64,000 bases of DNA. Source: Priestia aryabhattai (GTDB taxonomy: Bacteria; Bacillota; Bacilli; Bacillales; Bacillaceae_H). The notes below the pieces were generated by a model. The model made no database searches, was not told where the DNA came from, and worked only from the letters and a program-made list of their open reading frames with translations. A program made the position numbers and the translations under genes. The stretch spans positions 1,116,001-1,180,000 of the forward strand of contig NZ_JAMBOQ010000002.1 in NCBI RefSeq assembly GCF_023715685.1. The letters run 5' to 3'. Below are positions 62,006-64,000 of this stretch, piece after piece (the stretch's first letter is position 1; every line of letters begins with the position of its first letter).

Positions 62006-63325
62006 ATGAAAAAGAAAGTGGGTAATACACGATGGGGTATAGTTTCCTTGATTGGTCTTGGTGGTATTGTTAATGTATTTGATCGTACTAATATGTCTGT
62101 AGCAGCTGGAGCTCTTATGCAGGAATACGATTTAACTAAAATGCAAATGGGAGTCATCTTTTCTGCATTTGCTTGGTCCTACGCGGTAATGCAAATTCCT
62201 ATAGGATTAATGTTAGATAGAATTGGAATTAAGTGGATCATGCGTGCAGCAACGTTACTTTGGGCCATTGCAACATTTATGACAGCTATAGTAAGTGGTA
62301 TGGGACTTATTATATTATCTCGTTTAGTTCTTGGAGCTGCCGAATCTCCCATGTTCCCTAGTGCATCTAAAGCAACCGGTTATTGGTTTCCAATCAAAGA
62401 GCGTGGGCTTGCTACAACAATATTTGATGCTTCGGTAAGATTTTCGAATGTTATAGGTGTTCCTATTGTGGCATGGGCTGTAATGCAATGGGGATGGCGA
62501 GGTGGATTTTTCCTAACTGCCATATTAAGTCTATGTTATGCAATCTTATACTGGATTTTTTAGCGTGACCCAAAAGAGGCTACATTTCTGTCTAAAGAAG
62601 AGCATCAATACATTATAGAAGGTGGTGCTCAATTAGATGAAAAACCCTCTAGTGGGGCTATACGAAATCTAGGTTTCATTCTCCGTCAACGTAAGATATG
62701 GGGGTTATCAATTGGTTATGCTGCATATAGTTATTCTTTCTATTTGTTTATAACCTGGCTACCAGGCTATTTAGAAACTCAAATGCATATGTCTGTTCTA
62801 AAAAGTGGGTTTTATACAGTTATTCCTTGGATATTTGCAACGATTTTTGATATTTTAATTGCTGGCTGGCTAGTGGATCGCTTAATTGCCAAAGGGTATG
62901 AAGGTACTAAAGTAAGAAAAGCTTTACTTGTTGCTGGAATGATTATGGGTCTAGTAGTGGCTGGAACAGCATTTACAAATAATCCTCAAATTGCTATTAC
63001 ATGTATTACTATCTCGCTTAGTGGTTTATCATTTTCTGCAGGAGTGGCATGGAGCATTCTTTCATTAATTGCGCCTAAAGGTACAGTTGGAACAGTTAGT
63101 AGTATTATGAATTTTTGTGGAAATATTATGGGGATATGCGCACCTATTATTACAGGAGTTATCGCTGGAAATACCGGTTCCTTCGCATTTGGATTTTTAG
63201 TTTCTGCTCTTGTTCTTATTGTTGGGATTTTATGTTATACATTTTTATTGGGAAGAATTGAGCAAATAAGTAGTCCTTTTATTTCACAAAGGGATAATGG
63301 GACTAACGTTATAGTAAAGTCATGA
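62006..63325 (+). pseudogene. MFS anion:cation symporter gene with in-frame amber codon
   Basis: The frame encodes an ACS-type permease of about 440 aa: GIVNVFDRTNMSVAAGALMQ and FSAFAWSYAVMQIPIGLMLD are typical of phthalate/galactonate transporters. At 62561-62563 a TAG interrupts the central loop (YWIF-stop-RDPKEA), where Tyr is usual; the same frame then runs on to 63325 without further damage. Only one base separates it from an intact gene, so the lesion is recent, an error, or suppressed. RBS GAAGGGGG. Confidence 0.85.
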
Positions 63326-63589
63326 TATATAAATTGTAATTCGAATGTAAAAACTACTTCTTTGAAATAAAAATTGCTACTCCCTTTAAATTACAAACTT
63401 TATCCATAAAATCAAATAAGTTTATGGATAAAGTTTTTTTGTTTTTGAGCATAACTTATCTCGTAGTAACTCATTTCACCTATATTATTAAAATATCTTC
63501 CTTTCCTTATTTATATCCCTTTTAAAGTTATATTTCTCTTTTTTAATATCTAAATCACTATAGGGAAGACAGAAGTTTTTGATATGAGG
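63326..63589. other. Region after the broken MFS gene
   Basis: It holds one strong hairpin (63397-63434) and nothing coding. Confidence 0.5.
63397..63434 (+). terminator. Terminator of the MFS gene
   Basis: ACTTTATCCATAAA and TTTATGGATAAAGT form a perfect 14-bp stem, followed by TTTTTTG. Confidence 0.9.
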
Positions 63590-63690
63590 TTTAGAAACAT
63601 AAGAAAAAGCCAAGGCCTTCTTAACAAAGCTCTTGGTCATTTGTTTATCCTTGTATTTCCTTAGATAAAAATCAAAGGGAATAAAGAAGA
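63590..63690 (-). mobile_element. Short IS6-family transposase fragment
   Basis: On the minus strand the DNA aligns with the DFYLSKTRNKQAAKRFFKKA region of the IS6 transposase (compare 35815-35880). Both sides are lost. Confidence 0.6.
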
Positions 63691-63761
63691 TTCATTATGC
63701 CTAATTATTAGAAACTAATAGGAGTTATACAGAGGTGTTAACTCTAGAACTAAAATTTCCC

Positions 63762-63959
63762 TTATATTAATTCAATAAGTTGTTTTATGGTAATAATGGA
63801 ATCTTCCTTCATACCCTGATGATATACCCCCATGATTTCATCATCATCCAGTCTCAGGATCTCTTCATGAGTTAATAAATGGTGATTTAATATGATGCTT
63901 TCAATTCTGTATCTTTCTAGTTCTGTTAAGAAATAATGTTTTAATATTAAGGGTCGCAT
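63762..63959 (-). CDS. Hypothetical 65-aa protein
   Basis: The ATG at 63959 follows AAGGAGATAAAA; a longer frame starts upstream of this RBS. The product begins MRPLILKHYFLTELERYRIE and has an acidic stretch LRLDDDEIMGVYHQGMKED. It is helical and soluble. I do not recognise the family. It may mark the return to core chromosome after the catabolic island. Confidence 0.6.
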   Translation of the reverse strand: MRPLILKHYFLTELERYRIESIILNHHLLTHEEILRLDDDEIMGVYHQGMKEDSIITIKQLIELI

Positions 63960-64000
63960 TTTTATCTCCTTGGGGTAAAATGGCATGTGATGCTTTGATC

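Overview
The window looks like chromosome of a low-GC, endospore-forming Bacillaceae, most like Priestia (Bacillus) megaterium. The reasons are three alpha/beta-type small acid-soluble spore protein (SASP) genes, a CotF-family coat protein, a GerB-type germinant permease, an RsbR-type stressosome protein, RBSs of the GGAGG type, and close relatives of B. subtilis YhjB/YhjC, MhqO, YkoS/YkoT and YfkO. The species call is inference; no 16S gene is present.

Layout. 1-8.9 kb is conserved-looking: a partial InhA metalloprotease, a DnaQ-like exonuclease, an FbpA-like small protein, the yhjCB transporter pair, an RsbR paralogue, a PCYCGC lipoprotein, an MhqO-type dioxygenase with a palindromic operator, and maltose acetyltransferase. 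9.1-19.4 kb holds a putative PIN toxin pair, a PlcR-like TPR regulator, two frameshifted small genes, a tandem pair of paralogous membrane proteins, and ykoS-ykoT with a nearby GtrA gene (surface glycan modification). 19.5-20.7 kb has a SASP gene and a six-tRNA array in which tRNA-Cys looks decayed.

21-41 kb is sparse and repeat-rich. Small, often spore-associated genes (SASPs, CotF, DUF3231, YetF-like) are separated by many terminator-like hairpins. Several of these belong to a recurring composite intergenic element of about 200 nt (three full copies, several partial). A second element of about 300 nt is present twice. Remnant or intact IS3 and IS6 elements and several pseudogenes are scattered through this stretch.

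41-43 kb carries an orphan GerB permease and a Crh-like HPr protein. 43.6-63.3 kb is a catabolic island: a FadR-type GntR regulator, a family III CoA-transferase and an HMG-CoA-lyase-type enzyme; then aldehyde dehydrogenase, TPP enzyme and a TIM-barrel enzyme resembling dehydroshikimate dehydratases, and two MFS transporters; then on the other strand type II dehydroquinase, YdiB-like quinate/shikimate dehydrogenase and an MFS permease, with LacI and IclR regulators and a further MFS gene broken by an in-frame amber codon. A 12-bp motif, TAGAWCGATMTA, occurs upstream of the aldehyde dehydrogenase, at the start of the TIM-barrel gene leader, and five times upstream of the quinate operon. This suggests that one LacI-type regulator controls both operons, so the island probably feeds quinate/shikimate-type compounds into central metabolism.
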